Source: an uncultured Prevotellaceae bacterium (GTDB lineage Bacteria; Bacteroidota; Bacteroidia; Bacteroidales; Muribaculaceae). Taken from it: a DNA stretch of 25,448 nucleotides. Where the stretch lies: positions 1-25,448 of the forward strand of contig CALDIG010000002.1 in the NCBI GenBank assembly GCA_937904375.1. The letters are read 5' to 3'. The notes under the pieces are model-generated. The model saw nothing but the letters and a program-made list of their open reading frames with translations, was not told the origin of the DNA and made no database searches. The number at the start of each line of letters is the position of its first letter. The first letter of the stretch is position 1. This document shows, in pieces, positions 1 through 9,700 of the stretch. A program made the translations under genes and the position numbers.

Positions 1-279
1 CTTGAGATTAAGTTCGGGTGGCGAAGCTATATATGCGGCAAACCACCCCACCGCAATCATAAACATTGACAAGGGGAAAATATGAAAACTCCGCAGTTTC
101 AATGCTACTGTGGGCGATTTCTTCGGCACCACAAGCAATATCAAGGCAATTAAGGCCATTGCCACTAATGCAATAGGCAACCAAGCAAAAGGCACACCCC
201 TAAACAGCAGTATGCCGACTACTAAAGGCAATAGCAATCTTAATACCGGCAATCGCGACAAGATACTTGGGTTGCCCAT
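1..279 (-). CDS. comEC: ComEC/Rec2-family DNA-uptake channel protein, N-terminal fragment
   Basis: An open frame of 93 codons runs from an ATG at 279 off the left edge with no stop. It begins MGNPSILSRLPVLRLLLPLV and contains three hydrophobic segments (about residues 10-27, 32-52 and 67-85), separated by a short basic stretch (PKK, about 53-55). This layout matches the N-terminal membrane region (DUF4131) that precedes the competence domain of ComEC proteins, which form the inner-membrane channel for DNA uptake. The start lies nine bases after the aroE stop on the same strand, so the two are probably co-transcribed. Only about an eighth of a typical ComEC is visible and no catalytic or OB-fold part is in view. 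The family call therefore rests on the N-terminal pattern alone; another polytopic membrane protein cannot be excluded. Confidence 0.68.
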   Translation of the reverse strand, partial: MGNPSILSRLPVLRLLLPLVVGILLFRGVPFAWLPIALVAMALIALILLVVPKKSPTVALKLRSFHIFPLSMFMIAVGWFAAYIASPPELNLK

Positions 280-288
280 AAGAAGGGG

Positions 289-1050
289 TTATAGTTCGGT
301 CCAGATTCTATAAGACTCAAAGGCCTGCAGCAAAAGCATCTCAAGACCGTTTTTTACTGTTGCCCCTTGCGCTGCCGAGAGTTTCATAAACACCGTCTCG
401 CTGGGGTTATACACTAGGTCGTAACACAAATGTTCCGCACTGATAAAGCGATAAGGAATAAGAGGATAGGTCTCGTTGTGGGGATAGGTGCCGAGAGGAG
501 TGGTGTTTACAATGAGCTTGTGGTCATGAATCATTTGTTTTGTGAGTTCCTCATAGGTAATGGTCTGGGCCGATTTCTTGCGTGACACCAGGCTCACGCC
601 AATGCCAAGCGATGTGAGAACTGCCTTAACAGCTTTACATGCCCCGCCAGTACCCAAAATCAGCGCCCTGTCAATCTCGGGAGTGAGTATCGGCTCCAGC
701 GAGTTCTTGAAACCGATAAAATCGGAGTTATATCCCACCATCTTCAGCAAGCCTTCATCGCTTCCTTTCATTATCTTGATGACATTCACCGCTCCCACCT
801 GCTGCGCCGTCTCATCCAGCTCGTCCATATATTGCATCACCTGCTCCTTATAGGGCGAAGTTACATTCAAGCCCGACAGAGAGGGATACTCGCTCAAGAC
901 AGTAAGCAAGTCGGCAACGTCATCAATCTCAAAGTTGATATAAGAGGCGTCAATCCCCTCGGCGATGAACTTCTGGTTAAAAAAGTCCATCGAAAACGAG
1001 TGGGTAAGAGTCTTACCTATTAAGCCATATATCTTATTTTGTTCAGACAT
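289..1050 (-). CDS. aroE: Shikimate dehydrogenase (NADP+)
   Basis: This enzyme reduces 3-dehydroshikimate to shikimate with NADPH in the cytoplasmic aromatic amino-acid and chorismate pathway. The 253-residue protein is slightly shorter than the usual 270-280. The shikimate-binding loop is present in the form GKTLTHSFS (residues 12-20; usual form GxPLxHSxS). The catalytic lysine is K68 in NVTSPYK and its partner is D110 in GYNSDF. The dinucleotide motif GTGGA is at 133-137, followed by an SRK stretch suited to NADP phosphate binding. NVTSPYK has serine where most homologues have isoleucine, which is common in Bacteroidales. The ATG at 1050 follows a well-formed promoter about 80 bases upstream, and the ComEC-like frame follows closely, suggesting one transcript. 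Confidence 0.96.
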   Translation of the reverse strand: MSEQNKIYGLIGKTLTHSFSMDFFNQKFIAEGIDASYINFEIDDVADLLTVLSEYPSLSGLNVTSPYKEQVMQYMDELDETAQQVGAVNVIKIMKGSDEGLLKMVGYNSDFIGFKNSLEPILTPEIDRALILGTGGACKAVKAVLTSLGIGVSLVSRKKSAQTITYEELTKQMIHDHKLIVNTTPLGTYPHNETYPLIPYRFISAEHLCYDLVYNPSETVFMKLSAAQGATVKNGLEMLLLQAFESYRIWTEL

Positions 1051-1128
1051 GCTGAAGGGGTGTTCTAAAAGTGGGAACTTGGCTAATTATTAGAAACAAT
1101 CTAAATCGAAATATTTACCAAGAAATTG

Positions 1129-1159
1129 CAAAAATAATCAAAATTGATAGTAAAACAAA
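1129..1159 (-). promoter_or_regulatory. Bacteroidota-type promoter for aroE-comEC
   Basis: Read on the minus strand, TTTG (1159-1156) is followed after 19 bases by TATTTTTG (1136-1129). This fits the Bacteroidota sigma-ABfr consensus TTTG-N19-TAnnTTTG. Transcription would start near 1124, giving a leader of about 75 bases before the aroE ATG. Confidence 0.7.
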
Positions 1160-1270
1160 ATTTTTCAGCATTTTTTATAAAAAAAAGTGATTTCACTTTA
1201 CAAAATCGTGTTTTTATTATAAACATCATTACAAAATATAATAATATTTTTATATTTCATGATTTATAGT

Positions 1271-1278
1271 TATCTTTG
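1271..1278 (+). promoter_or_regulatory. Bacteroidota -7 promoter element for the amidase operon
   Basis: TATCTTTG matches TAnnTTTG and lies 41 bases before the ATG at 1320. The upstream -33 region is only T-rich, with no clear TTTG. The 16 bases from 1271, TATCTTTGCAAGTTAA, recur exactly at the rfbB promoter at 14323. The 1051-1319 gap is otherwise AT-rich and holds the divergent aroE promoter. Confidence 0.6.
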
Positions 1279-1319
1279 CAAGTTAATAGCAATAGGTAAT
1301 AAAAATTAAACATTATAAC

Positions 1320-4300
1320 ATGATAAAATTATTAAGAACGTTCTTGGCCTTTGGGGTTATGCTGACAGTGATATCTGCATGGGCCGAGGAGCAGAAACAA
1401 CCCAGCGAACTGAAGTTCTACATCAATGCCGGACACGGCGGATGGGGACGAGAAGACCGACCAGAACCCACCAAACCGTTCCCAAGCAGACAAATCACGA
1501 TTACTGATTACACCAACAACAGCAGTGGGACCTCTGCCACCACCTATCTGCCCGACACCTGCGGATTCTTTGAGAGCAACACCGACTTGTGGAAGTGTGA
1601 GGCTCTCAAAGAGACGCTCATCAAGATGGGGGCAGACCCAAGCAACATCAGGATGTCGAGAGACGTGAACGGACCTTTTCCGCAAACCACCTACTCCAGA
1701 TATGACGACTACATCAGCAAGTGGCCCAAGAATATCGCCGGAGAGGCCGAGGAGATGGCACCCGACCTGTTTATCTCTATCCATTCCGACGCCGGCAACA
1801 CCAGTTATGGTGAATCGTCCTATCTACTCGACAACCATGTGCTGTTCCTCTATCGTGGTCATGATGCCGAGGGCGGCGACCTGTCGGCTGGCAGCCGCGA
1901 CATCGCCTACGCTCTGTGGGACAGGCATTTCATGGATGATATAGATTACATCTCGCCTGGTGTGTCGAGAACCAACACCAACATACGCGGCGACTTCGAT
2001 TTTTATGGCAGTGGCATCGATGTCACCAACAACATATATTCTGGCATAGCCTACGAAGGCTATCTGGGAGTTCTGAAGCACGGTTATCCAGGTGTGCTCA
2101 TAGAGGGTTTCTGCCACACTTACGAGCCAGAGACTCACCGTGCGCTCAACCGCGACTTCTGCCGGCAGGAAGGTGTGCGCCTGGCACGCGGCATCTGCGA
2201 CTATTTCAACATGACACCCGAGACCACCGGCTACATAATGGGTACTGTAAAAGATCAAAGCCAGAACCCGCCTTTCTCCTACTATCATAGCGGCGAAGAC
2301 TCTTACCTGCCCATCAATGGCGCATTGGTGAAGCTCTACAAGGGCACCGAACTCATCAGCATCTACCCTACCGACGAGTTCTATAACGGCATCTTCGTCT
2401 TTGAGAACCTAGAGCCAGGCAATGACTATTACATAACCGTGGGAGCCGAGGGTTATGCACCTCTCACACATCAGGGACCATTTACTGTTACAGCAAATGA
2501 GACGACTTATCCCAAACTCTACATGACTCAAAGTTCAAGCACGACGATGCAAGAGTCAGACTTGGAACTCGAACTCACACAAGAGTTCACCGACCGCAGC
2601 ATCAGCGTGCTTGAGGGTAAGACTGTGCGACGTGCCATTCTTCACGAAGGTCTGCTTTATGTGCTCGCCGTTGACAACAACAATGCTCCTTACATCTACC
2701 AGATTGACCCCGACACCCAGCAAGCCACTGCCATCAGCACCACGGGAGTGACCGATGTAGCCAGCGAGAATAACCAGGGCAGTCTCCTCTACACTATTAG
2801 CGACATCGCCATCACCAGCGACGGCAAGCTCATCGCCTGCAACCAACTGCAATGCCAGAACTCGGCATCTCAAGTGGATAGCGGCAAAACCCGCGGCACT
2901 TTCCGAGTGTATAAATGGGACTCTATGACTGGCAATCCCTCGCTGTGGTTCACATCGCAAGCGGCTGGATATTGGTATAACGCCGACGTGGGCAACACTA
3001 TGGTATATTACGGCAACTCCACCTCGGGCAAACTCATCACCACAGCCACTACCACCGGCTCGTCAAGAGGAATAAGGATAATCAATTTCACCATTCTTGA
3101 CAACAATGTGATAGAGACTGTCATCAACAAGAGCAATGACGTTGCCACTGCCGTTTCGTTTGGAGAAGACTACCAGCTAACACACAGCAAGCGGCACCGC
3201 GACTTTGTGGTGCTCAACGGCTCGCTGCACAAAACGATTGAGGTGCAGGTCAACACGCTTGACTCCGACAAAAAATCCTATACAATTGACAGTCAAACAG
3301 TGAATGCTTACGCCACATCGGTATTTCCGCTCGGCACATTAGAGAATAATGATGCAAGTTCGATTGGCGGCAATTTCTTCAAGCACAACATCTTCAACAT
3401 CTATGTGACTCCCTTCTCGAGCGACGGTATTGACAACACCGGCATCGCGCTCTATGCCGCCAATGCCGGACTTGGCTCGGAAGAGGCAATCACAGCGACA
3501 GGAACAGAATTGTCTCAGAAGGTGAGTAGCTACACAATGGCGGACGGATATAGCGAGGGCGACGATGTGACAATCTACCTGCTGCGCGACAACCTGCTCA
3601 CCAAATGGAATGCCAGCGGCACTGTAGTCATTCACGACGACTCCACTCCAAAAGGCATCTTTGCCTACGGACTTAGCAGAACCGCCAACAGCGACGGCAG
3701 CTACACCTTCCAGTTCACCGCCAACGCCAATTCGCACGAAGCAAGCATCGTGTTCTTCGACAGCAGCACACAACAGGAAGTGGGAAGAGTTGACATTTCC
3801 AACGTGAGTGAAGGCGTTGAGAATACCGTCACCTTAGCACAGAGCCAAATCCCAGGCGACTACAACCAAGTCCTAAACTGGGGAGTTTACCTAAAGGGAA
3901 AAAATATCACCGCAATCAATAAACTTAACTCCGATGATGCTATTTACAACTACACCCGCCTTGGTGTCACCGTTGACAACAGCCCCGAGAGCGACTATTT
4001 TGGAAGATTTTATGCAATTGATCGTACTGGCAAGAATGCAACAACTAATGGTCTTTGGGCATTCAATGCTGACTATAGTCGCATCAACAACACAATCTTG
4101 AGAGGTGGCGAAATTTACACTAACCCTTATCGTGTTGCCACTGATCCTGACGGCAAAATCTATATCGCCGACTGGGGCGATGGCCACTCTGGTGTTTGGG
4201 TGGCATCTCCAAACAATTTGGAGGGTTCATATCTACAGTTCTTTGAGGGCACTCGTCAAAGCACTGGACTAATAACTAATAATGGGCAAAACGTGGGAAG

Positions 4301-5828
4301 CTCTAATATCGCTGTTGCCATTGGTGGTACAGGAGCAAACACCAAACTATACACTTACCTTGAGGATTTTGAGGAAAATAATGTGGCTGTCTATAATATT
4401 GGTCAATCCGATGGGACTATAGCAACATCTTGGGGAAACGCCCCCTCGGCAATATACCAAGTAAATTCTTTTATGCTTAACGGCAACAGCGATATTGTGC
4501 CCGACAAGTTTGGTGGCATTTTTGTATCTCAACGCCGTTCAAAAGGCAACAATGCCCATGCTAATCCTTCTCTAATTCATGTTGACCCAAATGGAAACAT
4601 TAACTTTAACTCTGGCGATGACCTTTCAAGTCTTAACGGTTCTCCTCAGGCAGGATTTGCATTGAACCATGACAACACTATCCTTGCCATTAATGATGCC
4701 GACAATGTTATTCAAGTATTTGATATAATATGGAATGGTTCTGTGCCAACACTTACACAAAAAACATCAATCTCACACTCTTGTGGCGAAGTTATACAGA
4801 TGGACTTTGACTGGGGCGGAAACCTTTATGTCGCCGGCACAAAATTGGGAATCTACTCTATTCCTGTCAGCGACAACTCGTCGATTGTGCCTGCCAAGTT
4901 GGCTCTGACGATTGTCAAGCAAAGTGCCGACAAGACCCTTGCCGAACTTGTAAGCGACCAAGATGTAATTGTTGGCAATGCCTACACCATCGCCGACGAC
5001 TATCTCACCTGCGTATATGTTGGCAAAGACTACCGCACTATCTACTGCAAAGATGATAACGGCTATGCCGACAAGAGCGTTCTTACCAGTGACCAGCGCG
5101 ACTTTATCGCCGAGCATTTCGCCGGACAAGGCACTCACGACCAAAGCAACTGGATTGCCATCACCCTACCGCGAGAGCTTACCACCGGCGACGGCAACTG
5201 GTGCGGACGCAATATCACCGGCATAACCGGTACTCTCACCAATCGTGAGAATCCAGCCATGACTGTCGCTTCCATGCCAACCGCACTCGACGAGGTTGAT
5301 TTTACTCCAAACACCTATATCACCTGCAACTTCGTGAGCGAGAACTGGAACAATCCAAACTACTTCTTCGTCAAGCCAAAACCTTACGAATATGCCTTCA
5401 TCACTTGGGCGCAGTGGGATGAGGCAAGCGGAGCGTTTATCGTTCCAAGCATTAACAACTCAGCGAATCTCACTGGCGGCTTCCGTGTTGACCTTAGCCT
5501 GATGGATTATCCTGACCTCACAAGCGATGAACCCGCCGACCTCTACATCGACGGTGCGGCTTACCAGTTCAACGCCATCATCATGCGCAATATCAGTGGC
5601 GCAAAAAGCATTGGCGACGAGTTCACCATATACCCGCTCGACTTCACTAATGACAACATCATCACAAATATAACCAAGCCAGTGACCGATGATGCCACAG
5701 TTGTCAAAACCGAATACTACGGTGTCAACGGCATGCGGCTAAACGGCAAACCCGAACATGGCATCTGCATCGAGAAGCAGTACCTAAGCAACGGCGAAAT
5801 CATTTCGAAGAAAATAATCATCAAATAA
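1320..5828 (+). CDS. Secreted multidomain N-acetylmuramoyl-L-alanine amidase (Amidase_3 type) with beta-propeller modules
   Basis: The protein has 1502 residues. A signal peptide (1-22, ending in AWA) sends it across the inner membrane. Residues 31-295 resemble a zinc amidase that cleaves the MurNAc-L-Ala bond of peptidoglycan: H39 in NAGHGG, E85 in GFFESNT and H155 in SIHSDA as metal ligands, and catalytic E262 in IEGFCH. Residues 304-404 look like a carboxypeptidase regulatory-like beta-sandwich. A propeller-like region unique to this copy spans about 410-775. A module shared with the downstream paralogue spans about 779-1180. A further beta-rich domain of the kind seen in Bacteroidales surface proteins spans about 1195-1450. 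The tail from 1464 (YYGVNGMRLNG, then GICIEK and a lysine-rich end) resembles a T9SS type A sorting signal. It is first in a three-gene operon. The shared module has distinctly lower GC than the rest. Amidase activity is supported by motifs; the substrate (own or foreign wall) is unknown. Confidence 0.83.
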   Translation: MIKLLRTFLAFGVMLTVISAWAEEQKQPSELKFYINAGHGGWGREDRPEPTKPFPSRQITITDYTNNSSGTSATTYLPDTCGFFESNTDLWKCEALKETLIKMGADPSNIRMSRDVNGPFPQTTYSRYDDYISKWPKNIAGEAEEMAPDLFISIHSDAGNTSYGESSYLLDNHVLFLYRGHDAEGGDLSAGSRDIAYALWDRHFMDDIDYISPGVSRTNTNIRGDFDFYGSGIDVTNNIYSGIAYEGYLGVLKHGYPGVLIEGFCHTYEPETHRALNRDFCRQEGVRLARGICDYFNMTPETTGYIMGTVKDQSQNPPFSYYHSGEDSYLPINGALVKLYKGTELISIYPTDEFYNGIFVFENLEPGNDYYITVGAEGYAPLTHQGPFTVTANETTYPKLYMTQSSSTTMQESDLELELTQEFTDRSISVLEGKTVRRAILHEGLLYVLAVDNNNAPYIYQIDPDTQQATAISTTGVTDVASENNQGSLLYTISDIAITSDGKLIACNQLQCQNSASQVDSGKTRGTFRVYKWDSMTGNPSLWFTSQAAGYWYNADVGNTMVYYGNSTSGKLITTATTTGSSRGIRIINFTILDNNVIETVINKSNDVATAVSFGEDYQLTHSKRHRDFVVLNGSLHKTIEVQVNTLDSDKKSYTIDSQTVNAYATSVFPLGTLENNDASSIGGNFFKHNIFNIYVTPFSSDGIDNTGIALYAANAGLGSEEAITATGTELSQKVSSYTMADGYSEGDDVTIYLLRDNLLTKWNASGTVVIHDDSTPKGIFAYGLSRTANSDGSYTFQFTANANSHEASIVFFDSSTQQEVGRVDISNVSEGVENTVTLAQSQIPGDYNQVLNWGVYLKGKNITAINKLNSDDAIYNYTRLGVTVDNSPESDYFGRFYAIDRTGKNATTNGLWAFNADYSRINNTILRGGEIYTNPYRVATDPDGKIYIADWGDGHSGVWVASPNNLEGSYLQFFEGTRQSTGLITNNGQNVGSSNIAVAIGGTGANTKLYTYLEDFEENNVAVYNIGQSDGTIATSWGNAPSAIYQVNSFMLNGNSDIVPDKFGGIFVSQRRSKGNNAHANPSLIHVDPNGNINFNSGDDLSSLNGSPQAGFALNHDNTILAINDADNVIQVFDIIWNGSVPTLTQKTSISHSCGEVIQMDFDWGGNLYVAGTKLGIYSIPVSDNSSIVPAKLALTIVKQSADKTLAELVSDQDVIVGNAYTIADDYLTCVYVGKDYRTIYCKDDNGYADKSVLTSDQRDFIAEHFAGQGTHDQSNWIAITLPRELTTGDGNWCGRNITGITGTLTNRENPAMTVASMPTALDEVDFTPNTYITCNFVSENWNNPNYFFVKPKPYEYAFITWAQWDEASGAFIVPSINNSANLTGGFRVDLSLMDYPDLTSDEPADLYIDGAAYQFNAIIMRNISGAKSIGDEFTIYPLDFTNDNIITNITKPVTDDATVVKTEYYGVNGMRLNGKPEHGICIEKQYLSNGEIISKKIIIK

Positions 5829-5837
5829 CCTACAATC

Positions 5838-6731
5838 ATGAAAAAAAGTATCCTTTTATTATTTATCCTTCTCGCCGCGACGGCATCGGCACAGGTGCTG
5901 AAAGTGCAGTCGATCGAGAAGATTGCCACTCCTAGCTCCGAAATGGCGAAGCAAGTGGCGTCAATTAGCCCAGGCGGCGACTACCTGCTGCTGTGTTCGC
6001 AGTCGCAGGAAGGTCTTATCAAACTCGACCTAGTAACTGGCGAGAGCAAAACGCTTACAACTGCCCGCGGTGCCGGCTTCGGTACTAAAATCAGCGACGA
6101 CGGCAACACAGTAGCATTCCAGGAGGTGACATTCAACCAAGACCGACTGTTGATGCGAGGTGTAAAGACCATTGACATGAAAAGCGGCAGCACACAAACC
6201 TTGCTGCAACCCACTCGCGACTTTCAAGGCTTTGACCTGCAACACAACGCCATGGCGACTGTTAGCAACCATCAAGTAAACATCAAAGGTGCTTTCACTC
6301 GCCCAATCGTGAGCAACAACAACCTCAAACTCATGCTCACCGTTGATGGCACGACTCGACAATTCACCCCAAACGGCGACCAGTTCAATTACATCTGGGC
6401 TTCAATCTCTCCCAATGGCAATCGAGTGCTGTATTATGTGAGCGAACTCGGCTGCTTCTCGTGCAAACTTGACGGCAGCGATATGGTAAAACTTGGCGAG
6501 TTGAGTGCTCCCCAGTGGCTTGACGACAACACTGTGGTGGGAATGTGCGACTATGACAACGGCATCACCATCACTGCCTCGACCATCGTGGCTAAGTCCC
6601 TCGACGGCACAGAACAGACACTTACCGGCGACGACATGATAGCACTGTTTCCACAAGTCAGCAACAAAGCCGGTAAGATTGCGTTCTCGACCATTAACGG
6701 CGAAATTTACATCATTAACTTCACTAAATAG
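5838..6731 (+). CDS. Secreted TolB-like beta-propeller (PD40/WD40-like) protein
   Basis: This 297-residue protein starts with a clear signal peptide (MKKSILLLFILLAATASA, cleavage near residue 18), so it is periplasmic or surface exposed. The mature part shows repeated strand patterns of the PD40 kind: ASISPGGDYLLL near 42, TKISDDGNTVAF near 84, ASISPNGNRVLYY near 189, and SNKAGKIAFSTINGEIYIINF at the end. Such folds form six-bladed propellers that bind protein or glycan partners; no catalytic motif is visible. It starts nine bases after the first amidase stop and ends nine bases before the second amidase. It is therefore almost certainly translated with them and may bind or regulate them. The specific function is not recognised. 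Confidence 0.75.
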   Translation: MKKSILLLFILLAATASAQVLKVQSIEKIATPSSEMAKQVASISPGGDYLLLCSQSQEGLIKLDLVTGESKTLTTARGAGFGTKISDDGNTVAFQEVTFNQDRLLMRGVKTIDMKSGSTQTLLQPTRDFQGFDLQHNAMATVSNHQVNIKGAFTRPIVSNNNLKLMLTVDGTTRQFTPNGDQFNYIWASISPNGNRVLYYVSELGCFSCKLDGSDMVKLGELSAPQWLDDNTVVGMCDYDNGITITASTIVAKSLDGTEQTLTGDDMIALFPQVSNKAGKIAFSTINGEIYIINFTK

Positions 6732-6740
6732 CCCAATGCC

Positions 6741-9700
6741 ATGAAAAAGACTACTATATTCTTAGTTTTAAGTCTGGTGGCATCTATTGCTTTCCAGGCA
6801 AATGCTGTAACTGCCAGCACAGTGAAGATTTATCTCAACCCAGGGCACGGCAGTTGGGGACCAAACGACCGTCCCATGGCGACAATCCCATATCCCAACC
6901 TAAGCAGCACCGGCCGCCCCGACACTTGCGGATTCTATGAGAGCAACACCAATATGTGGAAGGTGTATGGACTCTACGACGAGCTTATCAAAATGGGCGT
7001 TCCAGCATCGAACATCCAACTCTCTCGCTGGCTTAGCGGACCATATCCTTACAATGGTGAGGACTACACGTATAACAAAAAGTTGGCTGTCATCTGCGCT
7101 GAGGTCAACACTTTTGGCGCCGATATGTTCCTATCTGTTCACTCCAACGCTCTTACCGACGGAACGACGACCAATTATCCTTTGTTCCTCTACCGCGGCA
7201 CCGATGCGCAGGAGCAGGTAACGGGAAGCAAGGCGATGTGCAACGCTTTGTGGCAGTATTTCAAGTATGGCTCTAACCAGATTGACTACTACAGCCGCAA
7301 CGCCACCGACATCCGCGGTGACATCTCATTCTACAACAGCAGCAGCACTACCGGTTACTTGGGAGTGCTCAAGCACAATTCCCCAGGATTCTTGAGCGAG
7401 GGATATTTCCACACTTATCAGCCGGCACGCCACCGTGCGCTCAACATGGACTACTGCAAGATGGAGGGAGTGCGTTACGCTCGCGGCATTCGTGACTACT
7501 TCTCACTCAACACCCCCACCACCGGCTACATTATGGGTACGGTCAAGGATCTGAACAACACCCTTGAACACGACCTCTATCATTACGCCAGCGGCTCAAT
7601 CGACGCTTACAAACCCATCAACGGCGCAACAATTAAGCTCTACAAAGATGGCGAACTTGTAAGCACCTACACAACCGATAACAACTTCAACGGCGTGTTC
7701 GTGTTCCGTAACCTCGCCCCAGGCACCTACACCATCAGCGCCTTTGCTGATGAATATAACGACATCACCAACCAAACTGTTTCAGTGACTGCCAACAGCA
7801 CCACCTACCCCAAGTATTACATGACCGAGGGGCAAGGCAGTGGCGGCGGTGATGACCCAACAGAGGTGGTTAAGCGCATCTATGCTTACGACCTGCGCGA
7901 CACCAAGAACGATGATGACTCCTACACCTTCACTTTCACCGCCAATAGCGATGCGCAGGCAGGAGAAATCATATTCACCGACGCCACCAGCGGAGCGACT
8001 GTAGGCACCGTGGCTTTAAGCGATGTGAAGGAAGGCAACAACACCATTACCATCACCCAAGATGACCTGCCCGGGGATGAGGAGACAGAGATGAATTGGG
8101 CAATCAAACTCACTGGCAAGAGCGTGACCGCCGTGAGCAAACTAAACAGCGATGACGCCATCTACAATTACACACGCGCTTGCGTTGCCGTTGACGACAG
8201 CCCCGAGAGCGACTACTTAGGACGCTTCTACGTCATCGACCGAACTGGAGCCAGCGCAACCACCAACGGACTATGGGCGTTTAACGCCGACTACAGCCGC
8301 ATAAACAGCACAATTCTGCGTGGCGGTGAGACTTTCGGCAACCACTACCGTCTCGCCACCGACAAGAGCGGCAAAATCTATATCGCCGACTGGGGTGACG
8401 GCCACTCGGGAGTGTTTGTCGCCTCGCCCGATAACCTTGAGGGCACATTCCCGCAATTCTTCCAAGGCACTCGCGACAGCAACGGCATCATCACCAACAA
8501 CGGTGTGCAAGTGGCTTGTTCAAATATCTCGGTTGACGTGGCGGGAAGCGGTGCTAGCACCAAGATGTACACCTTCCTCGAGGACTTCGAAGCCAACAAT
8601 GTGGCGGTCTATAACATAGGCAATGCCGACGGCACTGTCGCCACCTCGTGGGATGCCGCGCCATCGCAGATTCTGCAAGTGAACTCCGTAGAGCTTAACG
8701 GAAACAGTCAGGTGGTTGCCGACGACAATGGCGGAGTGTGGGTATCACAGCATCGCTCGCAAGGCAACAACACCACAGCCGTGCCTTCACTCATTTATGT
8801 AAATCCCACTGGCAGCATTGCTTATAATTCAGGTACCAGTCTGCCAGGTCTTGACGGCTCGCTGAAAGCCGGCTTTGCCGTGAGCCACGACAACACCATG
8901 CTCGCCATTAACGACGGCAGCGGCGTGGTGCAAGTTTATGATATCAGCTGGAACGGCACCACCCCAACGCTCACGGCAAAAACTTCGTTTGTCGCCTCAG
9001 TGCGCAACGCATCAAAGGAGGTTAACCAGATGGCATTTGACTATGCCGGCAACTTAGTAGTAGCCGGTGCGGGTGTGGGTGTATATTCCATCCCGCTAGC
9101 GACAAACGAGTGTACCACACCCGCCAAGCGGTCGCTCACAGTAGTCAAGAATGCCGTGACTCCCGAGGAATATGTCATCAAGCAAGATATTGACACCTAC
9201 GACGACGCTCTTGACCTTAGCCTCACCAACAACTGGATTCGTTCAGTGAAAAGCGAATATGATAACATTTCTTTCGAAAGCGACGGCATCTTCAACCGCG
9301 GCATGGCGGTGAGTGGAGATAATATCTACATTACTGGTCGCAGTGCCAACTCGTCGTCGGCGACAGCATATCTAGACGTTTATGACAAGGCAACTGGCCG
9401 CTACATCAAGCGTCTTGACTTGGGCAGCGACGCAACAGTGCCTTACTTCCCATGCAACGACGCCATGACCGATGTAGATGGCAACGTGCTGATTTCTAAC
9501 CTCACGCTGCACATCAACACTCAGCCATTGGTAATCTTCAAGGTTGACACTGTCAATGGTGGCGTAGAGCAAGTGGCAAGTCTCACCTGCGACGGTGTGG
9601 ACGCACGCATCGACTACTGCGGCATACTCGGAAGCGTGAACACCGGCAACTTCACCGTGATGGCGGCAACAGCCAGCAACAACAAGATAGTTTCTTGGAA

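Noticed and set aside
3339..3773. Long antisense frames within the amidase genes (this and several others)
   Set aside because: They are mirror images of GC-rich coding sequence with no start signals, no domains and no promoter.
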